A DNA stretch of 64,000 bases from positions 19,418,997 to 19,482,996 of the forward strand of contig NC_134398.1 of the NCBI RefSeq assembly GCF_050003625.1, read 5' to 3'. The stretch comes from Haematobia irritans (Eukaryota; Arthropoda; Insecta; Diptera; Muscidae). The position numbers and the translations under genes were made by a program. Within the stretch, counting starts at the first letter, position 1; the number at the start of each line of letters is the position of its first letter. This document shows, one piece after another, positions 47,063 to 56,773 of the stretch. The notes beneath the pieces were generated by a model. The model did not search any database and was not told the DNA's origin. It saw nothing but the letters and a program-made list of their open reading frames with translations.

Positions 47063-48588
47063 TTTTTAATTAATGGATCCAACGCCCACATTCTCACCCA
47101 TTTTGACAGTGGGGGCCACTACCCCATTACGCTGGGATGGTTTACACATCATATTCCCGATGAAGGTAGAGGGTTGTAACCGGCAACAGAAAAAAAGAAC
47201 TCACCAGTCAGTTATAAAGACTACAAAAGTCAATCCAGTTGATATAAGATTTCGTTTCTGAGAAAATTAATTAATTAATTTGCCTATACATTCTGTGTTC
47301 ATTGATATTATTATTTATTTGAATTATTTTATTAAAATAGAAAACCTTTTGAATGCACCAAATAAATTAAAATCTTATCAGACTGATAATGTATCTTTAA
47401 GTATGATTTACATACATATAAACATATGTTCCAATTAGCATAGGCTGAGTTAATATTATGTTATGAAAATATAGCAGATAGTACTCTTCATTGCAACACA
47501 GCAGAAATAACATAACCATAGCATCAGACACAACTCAAAGAAATGTTATGTACATGTAACAGCAGCTATAAACGCTATTATATCTCTTCTGTTATTTTTA
47601 TACATTTATGCCCATATTCATAATAATTTACTGACAGTTTATGGAAAGAATTCGTATGATAATAGTAGGATTAAAGTTTACTTTAACTTTTATGAATATG
47701 GGGGTTAGTATGTTAACATAACTCGCTCTTTTAACCACACTGTTACATTCTCTTTCAGTGTTATTAGTCTTCATGTTGTGTATAAGACTGTGTATAAGTG
47801 TCATTTCCACAGAGTTCCGCTTAAGAAAGCGTATGCTATTTGCTCTTAAAATTAAAAGCATTCCATTTGGTTTATGTTGTGGTGGAGGTGTGGTTGTATC
47901 TTTTTGCTACAGCCCATAGCAGTACTATGTGTATGTAATTGCTCCATGTTATTCCTGTTGCTTTTACATTAGTTTAGTTTTTTTTTCTTTTACACCGAAT
48001 GTTTATTATAGGGGTTGTCCAGAGACATGACATTCCCAAGTGATTGATGGTGATTTTTATGAATTGTAATTGTGGAGTTGTTTTGTGTTTCAAATTGGAT
48101 TTTGAGACAGAATATGAAAAATGAGATGAACATTCACTATAATAGGTGTATTAAATTTTGAAGTAAAATATTATAGTCGAATTACATGTACTATAAAAAT
48201 GTAGGTACTATGTATATATAAAATAGAAGGGAAGCCCGAAAGAGAGTAAAAACTATTGTACGATAGTTTTTCCATGGAGTCCATCGAATTGTAGGCCCAT
48301 GTGGGTCGAGTAGCAATGGCCAGTGAAAAGTCAATCGAAGACTAGCGATTATAGAAAATCTCTTCAATATAGAGGCTTTACCACACTGAACAAAATATTA
48401 AGCTGATATTAAAGATTATGCTACCTAAATTTTAGGTTGCGAAAGGAAAAGAGATATGTTTGTACGAATTTATTTCGGCATAAGCCGGCTATCATGTAAA
48501 ACCTTTTTTCGGAAGGTTCAAGTGTGGTTCACTGGATTGGATTTAGTGAACTGCCTGAATTTATTCTAATAATTGGTTGATATTTTTG
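47063..48588. other. Unassigned, mostly single-copy stretch
   Basis: A 62-residue frame at 47073-47261 contains a GAAG|GTAGAG donor-like word, but a stop lies two codons upstream of its ATG and no acceptor is evident. AAAAACTAT/ATAGTTTTT form a hairpin at about 48249-48272. Sequence from about 48400 to 48588 could belong to the ribozyme-bearing element, but no landmark proves it. Confidence 0.4.
47611..47704. mobile_element. Candidate tiny palindromic MITE (94 bp)
   Basis: CCCATATTCATAA at the left is repeated inverted at the right (TTATGAATATGGG). The two arms are separated by ~66 bp. No clear target duplication. It could also be a chance palindrome in AT-rich DNA. Confidence 0.45.
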
Positions 48589-48657
48589 CTGCAAGTAGAG
48601 GATGCTGATGAGGAATGTGGTAATTCCGAAACGTGCGTCCATCCAACCATCTTGCAG
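48589..48657 (+). ncRNA. Hammerhead ribozyme, type I
   Basis: Core CTGATGA is at 48605-48611 and GAAA at 48628-48631. Stem II is GGAAT/ATTCC (48612-48616, 48623-48627) with loop GTGGTA. Stem III is ACG/CGT with a 2-nt loop (48631-48633, 48636-48638), followed by C48639, giving the GUC cleavage triplet. Stem I is GGATG/CATCC (48600-48604, 48640-48644), an internal loop TAGA opposite AACCAT, then CTGCAAG/CTTGCAG (48589-48595, 48651-48657). Every invariant core base is present. The short stem III with an open stem I is the form known in schistosome satellite DNA, Penelope-like elements and retrozymes. Predicted self-cleavage is 3' of C48639. No reverse transcriptase is nearby. Confidence 0.92.
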
Positions 48658-48769
48658 TCTATAGGGCTTTGCCCAAATAAATTTGACAACATTCTTTTCC
48701 TCTGTTGATTAAGCTACACTTGTAGTTTAGTCAATGCATGGTTTAAAGCTGTAATCAAAAACAACAACA
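48658..48769 (+). other. Downstream flank of the ribozyme, possible element remnant
   Basis: CTATAGGGCTTTGCCC contains a small GGGC/GCCC hairpin and CTACACTTGTAG is another short palindrome. These lie within 80 bp of the cleavage site. No second ribozyme core is found within several hundred bases on either side. Confidence 0.3.
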
Positions 48770-49985
48770 ATGAAATAAAATTTTGAAATATTTTCTATAG
48801 AAATAAAATGTTGATGAAATGGTCTATAGAAATAAAAGTTTGACAAAAATTTCTATAGGAATAAAATTTTGAAAAAATTTCTATAGAAATAAATTTTTGA
48901 CAAAATCTTCTAACGACATATAATGTAAATTTTTTATAGAAATGAAAAATGTTGACAAAATTTTCTATGGAAATAAGATTTTGACAAATTTTTCTATAGA
49001 AACAAAACTTTGCAAAAATATACTATACAAATAACATTTTTACAAAATCTTCTAAAGAAATTAAGTTTTGCAAAAATTTTCTATAGAAATGAATTTTTGA
49101 CAAAATTTTCTATAAACATAATATTTTGACAAATTTTTCTATAGAAATAAACTTTTGACAAAATAATGATTTTATTGGGTACTTATTTTGTCGCAATTTT
49201 GTTCGATTATTTTTGGCTCGATTGGCAATCGTGATCGGTTACCATTATGGTTCGGGAATTCGTTTGTTTTTTATAGAAATACAATTTTGACAAAATTTTC
49301 TATAGAAATATAATTTTGATAAAATTTTCTATAGATATCATATGTTGACAACATTTTTCATAGAAAGAAAATTTCGAAAATTTTTTTATAGAAATAAAAT
49401 GTTGACGAAATGTTGTATAGAAATAAAAGTTGAAAAAAAATTTCTATGGAAGAAAAATTTTGCAAAAATTTTCTATGGAAATAAAATTTTGCAAAAATTT
49501 TTTATGGAAATAAAATTTTGACACAATTTTCTATGGAAATAAAATTTTTACAAAATTTTCTATGGAAATAAAATATTGACAAACTTTTCTATGGAAATAA
49601 AATATTGACAAACTTTTCTATAGAAATAAAATTTTGAAATAATTTCTATAGAAATAAAGTTTTGAAAAAATTTCTATAGAAATAAAATTTTGAAAAAATT
49701 TCTATAGAAATAAATTTTTGACAAAATCTTCTAACGACATATAATGTAAATTTTTTATAGAATGAAATGTTGACAAAATTTTCTATGGAAATAAAATTTT
49801 GACAAATTTTTCTATAGAAATAAAATTGTGTTATAAATAAAATTTCTATAGAAGTAAAATTTTGACAAAATTTTCTATAAGAATAAAATTTTCTATATAA
49901 ATATAACATCGGAAAAATTTTAATAAAATTTTGTAAAAATTTTCTATAAAAATAATATTTTGACAAAATTTTCTATTGAAATAAA
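48770..49985 (+). repeat. 29-bp minisatellite array with a duplicated block
   Basis: It is interrupted at about 49160-49275 by non-minisatellite sequence that includes CGATTATTTTTGGCTCGATT and GATCGGTTACCATTATGGTT, the former matching HINE A internal sequence in inverse orientation. The distinctive stretch ATCTTCTAACGACATATAAT occurs at about 48905 and 49725 with matching neighbours on both sides, so a block has been copied ~820 bp apart. Confidence 0.9.
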
Positions 49986-51020
49986 ATTGTGCCAAATTCT
50001 AACGCTTCCTGCCGCTTTAACTCCATAACGCACGAACCGATTTCCATGGTTTTGCGTTCGTTGGAAAGGTCTTGGGCTCCGTAAGGTAGAGAAAGTTCAA
50101 GAAAAGTTTCAACGGAAAAGTGGCGAAATCTTTTTTTACATACAGCGCACATTACAAAATAATATAAAATAATTTTATTTTTTCGCATGAAAAATGTTCG
50201 GAGAACATAGAGGGTAATCAAGTGATGAAAATAGGGTACATCATTTTTTGATATCTGGTGGGGGAGGAGGATATCCCCCTTGCCCGACTTTTTCAAAATT
50301 GACAAAATTCTCCGATTTGAGTGAAATTTCCAAGGAAGGTTAGGGGTGGTGTCTAGACAAACACCCGCTACTTTATTTTTCGATATTTGGTCGAGGAGGG
50401 GGAACTTGGGGGAGATTATGAAATTTATATGAGGTATATGATTTTTTAATATTTGGTCGGGGGAAAATAAAAGGACACAGGGAGACCTCATTTCTCCTCA
50501 AGTACATACCGTGAAATAATTAAACTTTTCCAATTTACTTGAAATTTACAGAGGATGTGGGGTAGGTTTTATTATTATAATGGATATCAGATATAGTGAT
50601 ATTTGGAAGGGAAGAGGGGCCTTCCCTTGCCTTGCTGTTTAAAAATTGGTCTTATAATTTGCTTGAGATTTTCTGGGACTTCTACACAATATACGCTATA
50701 TCATTTTTCGATATTGGGACAGGGAGGGAGACCTCCTCTAAAACTGAAAAAATTAGAATTCTCAAGTTTACTTGAAATTTACAAAGGCCGTAGGAGAAGG
50801 TTATGAAATCAATATGGTGTACTTGATTTTTGGGTATTTGGACGGAAACCTTCGCCTTGACCCTCACTATGAAACTTGAAGGAAAGTTTACAGATTTTCT
50901 TGGAATTTGCAGAGAAAGTGACGTACCTTTACAAAGAATAGATCAAAATCTAACCTTCTCGCATTTCCTTAAAATTGGGAGAAGATGATTAAGTTTATAC
51001 AGGGTATACAATTTTTGTAA
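49986..51020 (-). repeat. Repeat F, inverse-oriented partial copy
   Basis: Purine-rich plus strand with TTTTTCGATATTTGGTCGAG, GGGGGAGGAGGATATCCCCC and AGTTTACTTGAAATTTACA sub-units at ~100-200 bp spacing. Its reverse complement matches the sub-unit theme of 56774-58796 (GGTC.CCTCCCCGACCAAATATCGAAAAAT; CTTCAATGAAAATTTCAAGC). A 172-residue minus-strand frame at 49973-50491 lies wholly in this repeat and is not considered a gene. Confidence 0.75.
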
Positions 51021-51039
51021 TTCTGAGCAGAGATGGTCT

Positions 51040-51152
51040 GTATCAAACTTTTTTAGGTTTGCGACTGTCGCAAAGTTGTAAACGTCACATACGCGTCGTA
51101 AATGTAGAAAAGTAACAAAAGTCGCAAACTGATAATACTTTAGTCGCGTCAG
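51040..51152. repeat. GTCGCAAA-rich left flank of the LINE relic
   Basis: TTTGCGAC-T-GTCGCAAA forms an 8-bp stem at 51058-51074. ACAAAAGTCGCAAACTG lies near 51115-51135. The right flank (51450-51525) carries the same words inverted, so the relic sits between inverted related sequences. Confidence 0.6.
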
Positions 51153-51347
51153 CTAGGCAGCGAATTCGATGATATCCAAGACGATGGTATGTGTGAAGAA
51201 GTGCCTTTGCACGAGTACAGGGTAACCGTGGATTTTCCCGTCCTTTCTTAGCTTTAAGTTCAGTCTCCTGTCCAATATAACCCCAAGGTATTTTGCACAC
51301 TCACCAACGGGAATTTCGATACCACCTAAGAAAATAGGCTTGACCAT
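51153..51347 (-). pseudogene. Non-LTR retrotransposon reverse transcriptase fragment
   Basis: A frame starting at 51347 includes GGIEIPVGECAKYLGVILD followed by RRLNLK. The KYLGV.LD..L motif after a G..IP turn is the conserved thumb-proximal part of reverse transcriptase in Jockey/R1/I-group LINEs. Similarity then shifts frame near the LNLK residues (LKAKKGRENPRLPCTRAKAL in the second frame), indicating at least one frameshift. No catalytic YADD block, endonuclease or nucleocapsid region is present. It is a short dead relic. Confidence 0.75.
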
Positions 51348-51459
51348 GGGAAAACTTTCACAAATTTCTGCAGAAACTCACAGCGAATGCTGTCAAACTA
51401 AATTAAAAAATGTTCAGGATTTCTTCTATTCAAAATTTGATTTTCTACAGTAGGTTTAC

Positions 51460-51510
51460 GACTTTTGCGACATACGTATTATACCGTCGCAAATGTATGT
51501 CGCAAAAGTC
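51460..51510. repeat. Perfect 16-bp stem-loop
   Basis: GACTTTTGCGACATAC at 51460-51475 pairs fully with GTATGTCGCAAAAGTC at 51495-51510 across a 19-nt loop that itself contains GTCGCAAA. Confidence 0.92.
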
Positions 51511-51535
51511 ACAGTTTGTGACAGGCCAACCCTGA

Positions 51536-51935
51536 TACTGAGTCGATCTTAGCATGTCCGTCCGTCCGTCTGTCGAAATCACGCTAACTTCCGAACGAAA
51601 CAAGCTATCGACTTGAAATTTGCCACAAGTAGTTGTTTTTGATGTAGGTCGGATGGTTTGGCAAATGGGCCATATCGGTTCACTTTTACATATAGCCCCC
51701 ATATAAAACGATCCACAGATTTGGCTTGCGGAGCCTCTAAGAGTAGCAAATTTCATCCGATCCGGCTGAAATTTGATACATGGTGTTGGTATATGGTCTC
51801 TAACAACCATGTAAAAATTGGTCCACATCGGTCCATAATTATATATAGCCCCCATATAAACCGATCCCCAGATTTGACCTCCTCTTGAAGGAGCTTAATT
51901 CCTCCGATCCGATTGAAATTTGGCACATTGCGCTA
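51536..51935 (+). mobile_element. HINE family A, 5'-truncated copy
   Basis: It begins abruptly at CTGAGTCGATCTTAGCATGT, has GTCCGTCCGTCTGTCG, the CGAAACAAGCTATCGACTTG block and about one and a half ~153-bp monomers. It then passes directly into 29-bp units at about 51937. No right-end hairpin segment follows. Confidence 0.78.
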
Positions 51936-51936
51936 G

Positions 51937-52665
51937 TTTTCTATAGAAATAAAATTTTGACAACATTTTCTATAGAAATAAAATTTTTAAAAAATTTTCT
52001 ATAGAAATAAAAATTTTTAAAAACATGTTTTAAAAACATGGAAATAAAATTTTGCAAAAATTTTCTATAGAAAAAAAATTTGGAGAAAATTATCTACAGA
52101 AATACAATTTTTACATAATTTAAAATAAAATTTTCTATAGAAATAAAATTTTGAAAAAATTTTCTATAAATAAAATTTTTACAAAATTTTCTAAGAAATA
52201 AAATTTTACAAAAATTTTTTATTGAAAAAAAATTTTTGCAAAACTTTTCTATAGGAAAAAATTTTTGACATAATTTCCTAAAGCAATAAAATTTTGCAAA
52301 AATTTTCTATAGAAATAAAATTTAAAAAAAAGTTTCTATAGAAATAAAATTTTGGAAAAATTTTCTGTAGAAATAAAATTTTTACAAAATTTCTAAAAAA
52401 ATAAAATTTTCCAAAAATTTTGTATAGAAATAAAATTTTGCAAAAATTTTCTATAGATCGGTTACCATTATGGTTCAGGAATTCGTTTGTTGTGCAAAAA
52501 TTTCCTATAGAAATAAAATTAAAAAAAAAAAGTTTCAGTAGAAATAAAATTTTGGAAAAATTTTCTATAGAAATAAAATTTTTACAAAATTTCTAAAAAA
52601 AAATAAAATTTTCCAAAAATTTTGTATAGAAATAAAATTTTGCAAAAATTTTCTATAGATCGGTT
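51937..52665 (+). repeat. 29-bp minisatellite array with an internal duplicated block
   Basis: TAGATCGGTTACCATTATGG, then TTCAGGAATT.GTTTGTTGTG occurs at about 52454 and 52657, with ~200 bp of matching array between, so the block is duplicated in tandem. Array orientation relative to the adjoining HINE is opposite to that in the HINEs at 45593 and 54996. Confidence 0.88.
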
Positions 52666-52699
52666 ACCATTATGGTTCAGGAATTTGTTTGTTGTGCTC

Positions 52700-53464
52700 A
52701 AGATTTTCTTAAACAAGATTATAAAAACTAAAAATATTTTTCTTATTTATATCATTATTTTGTATATTTATAGAAAGCAATCTGAATTTCAAATAATAGA
52801 AAAAGTCAAACATTTCCAATGCCATTCATTTAATTTCATGGGAAATATCCCTCTCCCCATAACAAAACAATTTGTCTTAAATGTCACATAAGGCACTTGT
52901 GCATTTTCGGGATTTCATAAAATACCACTGGCATTGTATTCAGATTTCAATTCATTAAAGCTCTTTATAATCTTCTTTTAAATGTCTTTTAATACCTTTG
53001 TTATGACAATGTTAAATTTCCATAAAGTGACCTGCTTAGGATGATGCATGACATGAAAGACACCCACATTTTATGAATGCATCGATAAACGAACACAAGG
53101 AAGAAAAGAAGGAAGGAAGGACGGACGAACAGATGGTTGAATGTATGGGAGCCCCTATTAAATTCATTATTGTAGTATTGCATTTTAGGGACAATCCCCC
53201 ATACTCATACACATACATACATAAACATGAAAATATGTATATTCCATGGGCTGGTAGTAGTCCGTTGTATATTCTTAATCTTTCACATGCTCCTTTATAA
53301 TGAATGGCCTTTTCCCACCATTTTCACAAAGTATGACATATCAATGAATGGGTTATACCTGGGTATAACCCAGAAAATTTAATTTCCATTAAGACGGCCA
53401 AAGGTGTAAAGGCCCAATATAGCCAAATCAATGAAAATAGTAAATTGTAAATATTTTGTAATTG
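52700..53464. other. Unassigned stretch
   Basis: No gene recognised. GGGTTATACC-TG-GGTATAACCC is a perfect 10-bp hairpin at 53350-53371. Overlapping 60-75 residue frames on both strands near 53001-53300 are unsupported. Confidence 0.4.
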
Positions 53465-53705
53465 TATGCAATCCATGGTGGAAGGTAAATTCGGCCAGCG
53501 CGAATTTTTATTCCCCGCATCATATAATGGGGGATATACTGTAACACAACGAAATATTGATCTCAGACCCCATAAAATATACATATATTCTGGGTCGCTG
53601 TGAAATTCTGAGTCGATCTAGCCATACCCGTCCGTCCGTTCGTCTGTTGAAATCACCCAAACTTCCGAAAGAAACAAGCTACTGACTTGAAACTTGGCAC
53701 AAAAA
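53465..53705 (+). mobile_element. HINE fragment in end-then-start order
   Basis: A right-end piece (ATCCATGGTGGAAGGTAAAT, TTCGGCCAGCGCGAA) is followed at once by a left-end piece (CATATAATGGGGGATATACT, CCCCATAAAATATACATATA, CCCGTCCGTCCGTTCGTCTG). That is the order expected at a head-to-tail or circle junction, or after deletion between two tandem copies. Confidence 0.7.
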
Positions 53706-54214
53706 TATTTCAAAAATTTCAATGCATGTCTTTCATCTTTCACATCGTAGAGCCTCCCTTTTTTTCGCCACTGAATGCCGGCTCGTTATTGATAATTATT
53801 CGAATGACCATTGGTATTGGTGTGATTATGTTCGCCTTGAAATCTGTGGGCATTTGAGGGTGTTTGGTTTGGTTTTAATACTTGAATAGCTTTGAAAATC
53901 TTGATTAATGTTTATTTCGACCAAGCAAGATTTTCCACACATATCCACCCAACTCCAATGTCCATCCTTGTGTACAATACATGTATAAGGGAAATCTATG
54001 TATCATTGCAAATTGATTATTGAAAATTCTAAGGAATTAAATAGGCTCTTTATAAATAGGGGGAGAAGTACTTGAAACTGATTGCAAGATAGTAGAGTTT
54101 TGGTTAAGAATGATGAAATTTGGTGTAAGACTTTTAAGTTTTTTTATTCTAAATTATTTTGTTCGATTAGGGTAATCATATCTCATGGTAAATCTCTCTT
54201 GATGTCAAATTTTA
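53706..54214. other. Unassigned stretch
   Basis: Nothing recognised. Confidence 0.4.
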
Positions 54215-54985
54215 TTTCTATAAGGAAAATTTTGTCAAAATTTTATTTCTATAGAAAATGTTGTCAAAATTGTATTTCTATAGAAAATATAGTCAACATT
54301 TTATTTCCATAGAATATTAAGCCAAAACTTTATTTTTATAGAAAATTTTTCAACGTTTTATTTCTATAGAAAATTTTGTCCAAATTTTATTTCTATAGAA
54401 AACTTTGTCAAAATTTTATATCTATAGAAAATTTTGTCAAAATTTTATTTCTATAGAAATTTTTGACAAAATTTTATTTCTATAGAAATTTTTGTCAAAA
54501 TTTTATATCTATAGAAAATTTTGTCAAAATTTTATTTCTATAGAAAATTTTCACAAAATTTTATTTCTATAGAAAATTTTGTCAAAGTTTTATTTCCATA
54601 GCAAATTTTGTCTAAAGTTTATATCTATAGAAAATTTTGAAAAATTTTATTTTAATAAAAAATTTAGTCGAAATTTTATTTCTAAAGAAAATTTTGGCGA
54701 AAATTTTTTTTAAACGGTTGTTTGCAAAATGTTTTTTCTATAAAAAAATGTAGTCAGAATTTTATTTCTAAAACAAAATTTAGTCAAAATTTTATTTCTA
54801 CAGAAAATTTTGTCAAAACTTTATTTCTATAGAAAAATTTTATCAAAATTTTATTTCTACAGAAAATTTTTTCAATTTTTTTTTAGAAAATTTTGTCAAA
54901 ATTTTATTTATATTGAAAAATTTTAGAAAAATTTTATTTCTATAGAAAATATAGTCAACATTTTATTTCCATAGAACTTTAAGTC
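54215..54985 (-). repeat. 29-bp minisatellite array abutting the next HINE
   Basis: Units read AAAATTTTATTTCTATAGAAA on the plus strand. The array stops within ~10 bp of TATACCC at 54996, so the HINE inserted at its edge or grew from it. Confidence 0.92.
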
Positions 54986-54995
54986 AAAACTTTAT

Positions 54996-56762
54996 TATAC
55001 CCTCCATCATAGGATGGGTGTATATTAACTTTGTCATTCCGTTTGTAACACATCGAAATATTGATCTAAGACCCCATAAAGTATATATATTCTGGGTCGT
55101 GGTGAAATTCTGAGTCGATCTAAGCATGTCCGTCCGTCCGTCTGTTGAAATCACGCTAATTTCCGAACGAAACAAGCTATCGACTTGAAACTTGGCACAA
55201 GTAGTTGTTATCGATGTAGGTCGGACGGTATTGAAAATGGGCCATATCGGTCTACTTTTACGTATAGCCCCCATATAAAGGGACCCTCAGATTTGGCTTG
55301 TGGAGCCTCTAAGAGAAGCATATTTCATCCGATCCGGCTCAAATTTGGTATATGGTGTTGGTATATGGTCTCTAACAACCATGCAAAAATTGGTCCACAT
55401 CGGTCCATAATTATATATATAGCCCCCACATAAACCGATCCCCAGATTTGGTTTGCGGAGCCTAAAAGAGAAGCAAATTTCATTCGATCCGGCTGAAATT
55501 TGGTACATGGTTTTGGTATATTGTCTCTAACAACCATGCAAAAATTGGTTCACATCGGTCCATAATTATATATATAGCCACCATATAAACCGATCCCCAG
55601 ATTTGGCTTGCGGAGCCTCAAAGAGAAGAAAATTTCATCCGATCCGGCTGAAATTTGGTACATGACGTTGGTATATGGTCTCTAACAACCATGCAAAAAT
55701 AGGTCCATATCGGTCCTTAATTATATATAGCCCCCATATAAACCGATCCCCAGATTTGGCTTGTGGAGCCTCTAAGAGAAGAAAATTTCATCCGATCCGG
55801 CTGAAATTTGGTACATGATATTGGTATATGGTCTCTAATAACCATGCAAAAATTGGTCCACATCGGTTCATAATTATATATAGCCCCCATATAAACCGAT
55901 CCCCATATTTGGCTTGCGAAATCTCCAATAGAATCAAATTTCATCCAATTCGGTTATAATTTGGAACATGGTGTTAGTATATGATCTTTAACAACCGTGC
56001 CAGAATTGGTCCATATCGGTCCATAATTATATATAGCCCCCATATAAAACATTCTCCAGATTTGGCCTCCGGAGCCTCTTGGAGGAACAAAATTCATCCG
56101 ATCCGGTTCAAATTAGGCAAGTGGTGTTAGTATATGGTCGCTAACAACCATACCAAAATTGGTCCAATCACACAAAAATTGGTCCATATCGGTTCATAAT
56201 CATGGTTGCCACTAGAGCCAAAAATAATCTACCAAAATTTTATTTCTATAGAAAATTTTGTCAAAATTTTTTTTCTATAGAAAATTTTGTCAAAATTTTA
56301 CTTCTAGAGAAAATTTTGTTAAAATTTTATTCGGTTCATAATAAAATTTTCATCATTGTCAACATTTTATTTCTATAGAAAATTTTGTTCAAATTTTATT
56401 CGGTTCTAATCATGGTTGCCACTCGAGCCAAAAATAATCTACCAAGATTTTATTTCTATAGAAAATTTTGTCAAAATTTTATTTCTATAGAAAATTTTGT
56501 TAAAATTTTATGTCTACTTTGTCAAACTGAATTATATACGTATTGGATCGATCTTTTTTGATTTAATATATACCACGTATGGACTTACATACAATTTAGA
56601 AGATGGTGTTAGGAGGTTTTAAGATACCTTGCCATCGGCAAGCGTTACCGCAACTTAAGTAATTCGATTGTGGATGGCAGTGTTTAGATGAAGTTTCAAC
56701 GCAATCCATGATGGAGGGTACATAAGCTTCGGCCTGGCCGAACTTACAACCGTATATACTTG
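54996..56762 (+). mobile_element. HINE family A, complete
   Basis: About 1.77 kb with both ends: TATACCCTCCATCATAGG, then TTTGTCATTCCGTTTGTAAC, CCCCATAAAGTATATATATT, ATGTCCGTCCGTCCGTCTGT, and six ~153-bp monomers (55245-56170). Then come CACTAGAGCCAAAAATAATC, ~25 bp-spaced 29-bp units (56230-56520), AGATGGTGTTAGGA, GTTACCGCAAC, ATCCATGATGGAGGGTACAT, TTCGGCCTGGCCGAA and GTATATACTTG. The block near 56400 repeats the CACTCGAGCCAAAAATAATC junction, showing an internal duplication. Confidence 0.87.
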
Positions 56763-56773
56763 TTTTTATAGAT

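Noticed and set aside
47073..47261. Possible coding exon of 62 residues with a donor-like site
   Set aside because: A stop lies just upstream, no acceptor is visible, and there is no recognisable domain.
49973..50491. 172-residue minus-strand open frame
   Set aside because: It lies inside repeat F with Ile/Ser/Lys/His-rich sequence reflecting its sub-units. There is no domain and no intact counterpart in the copy at 56774-58796.
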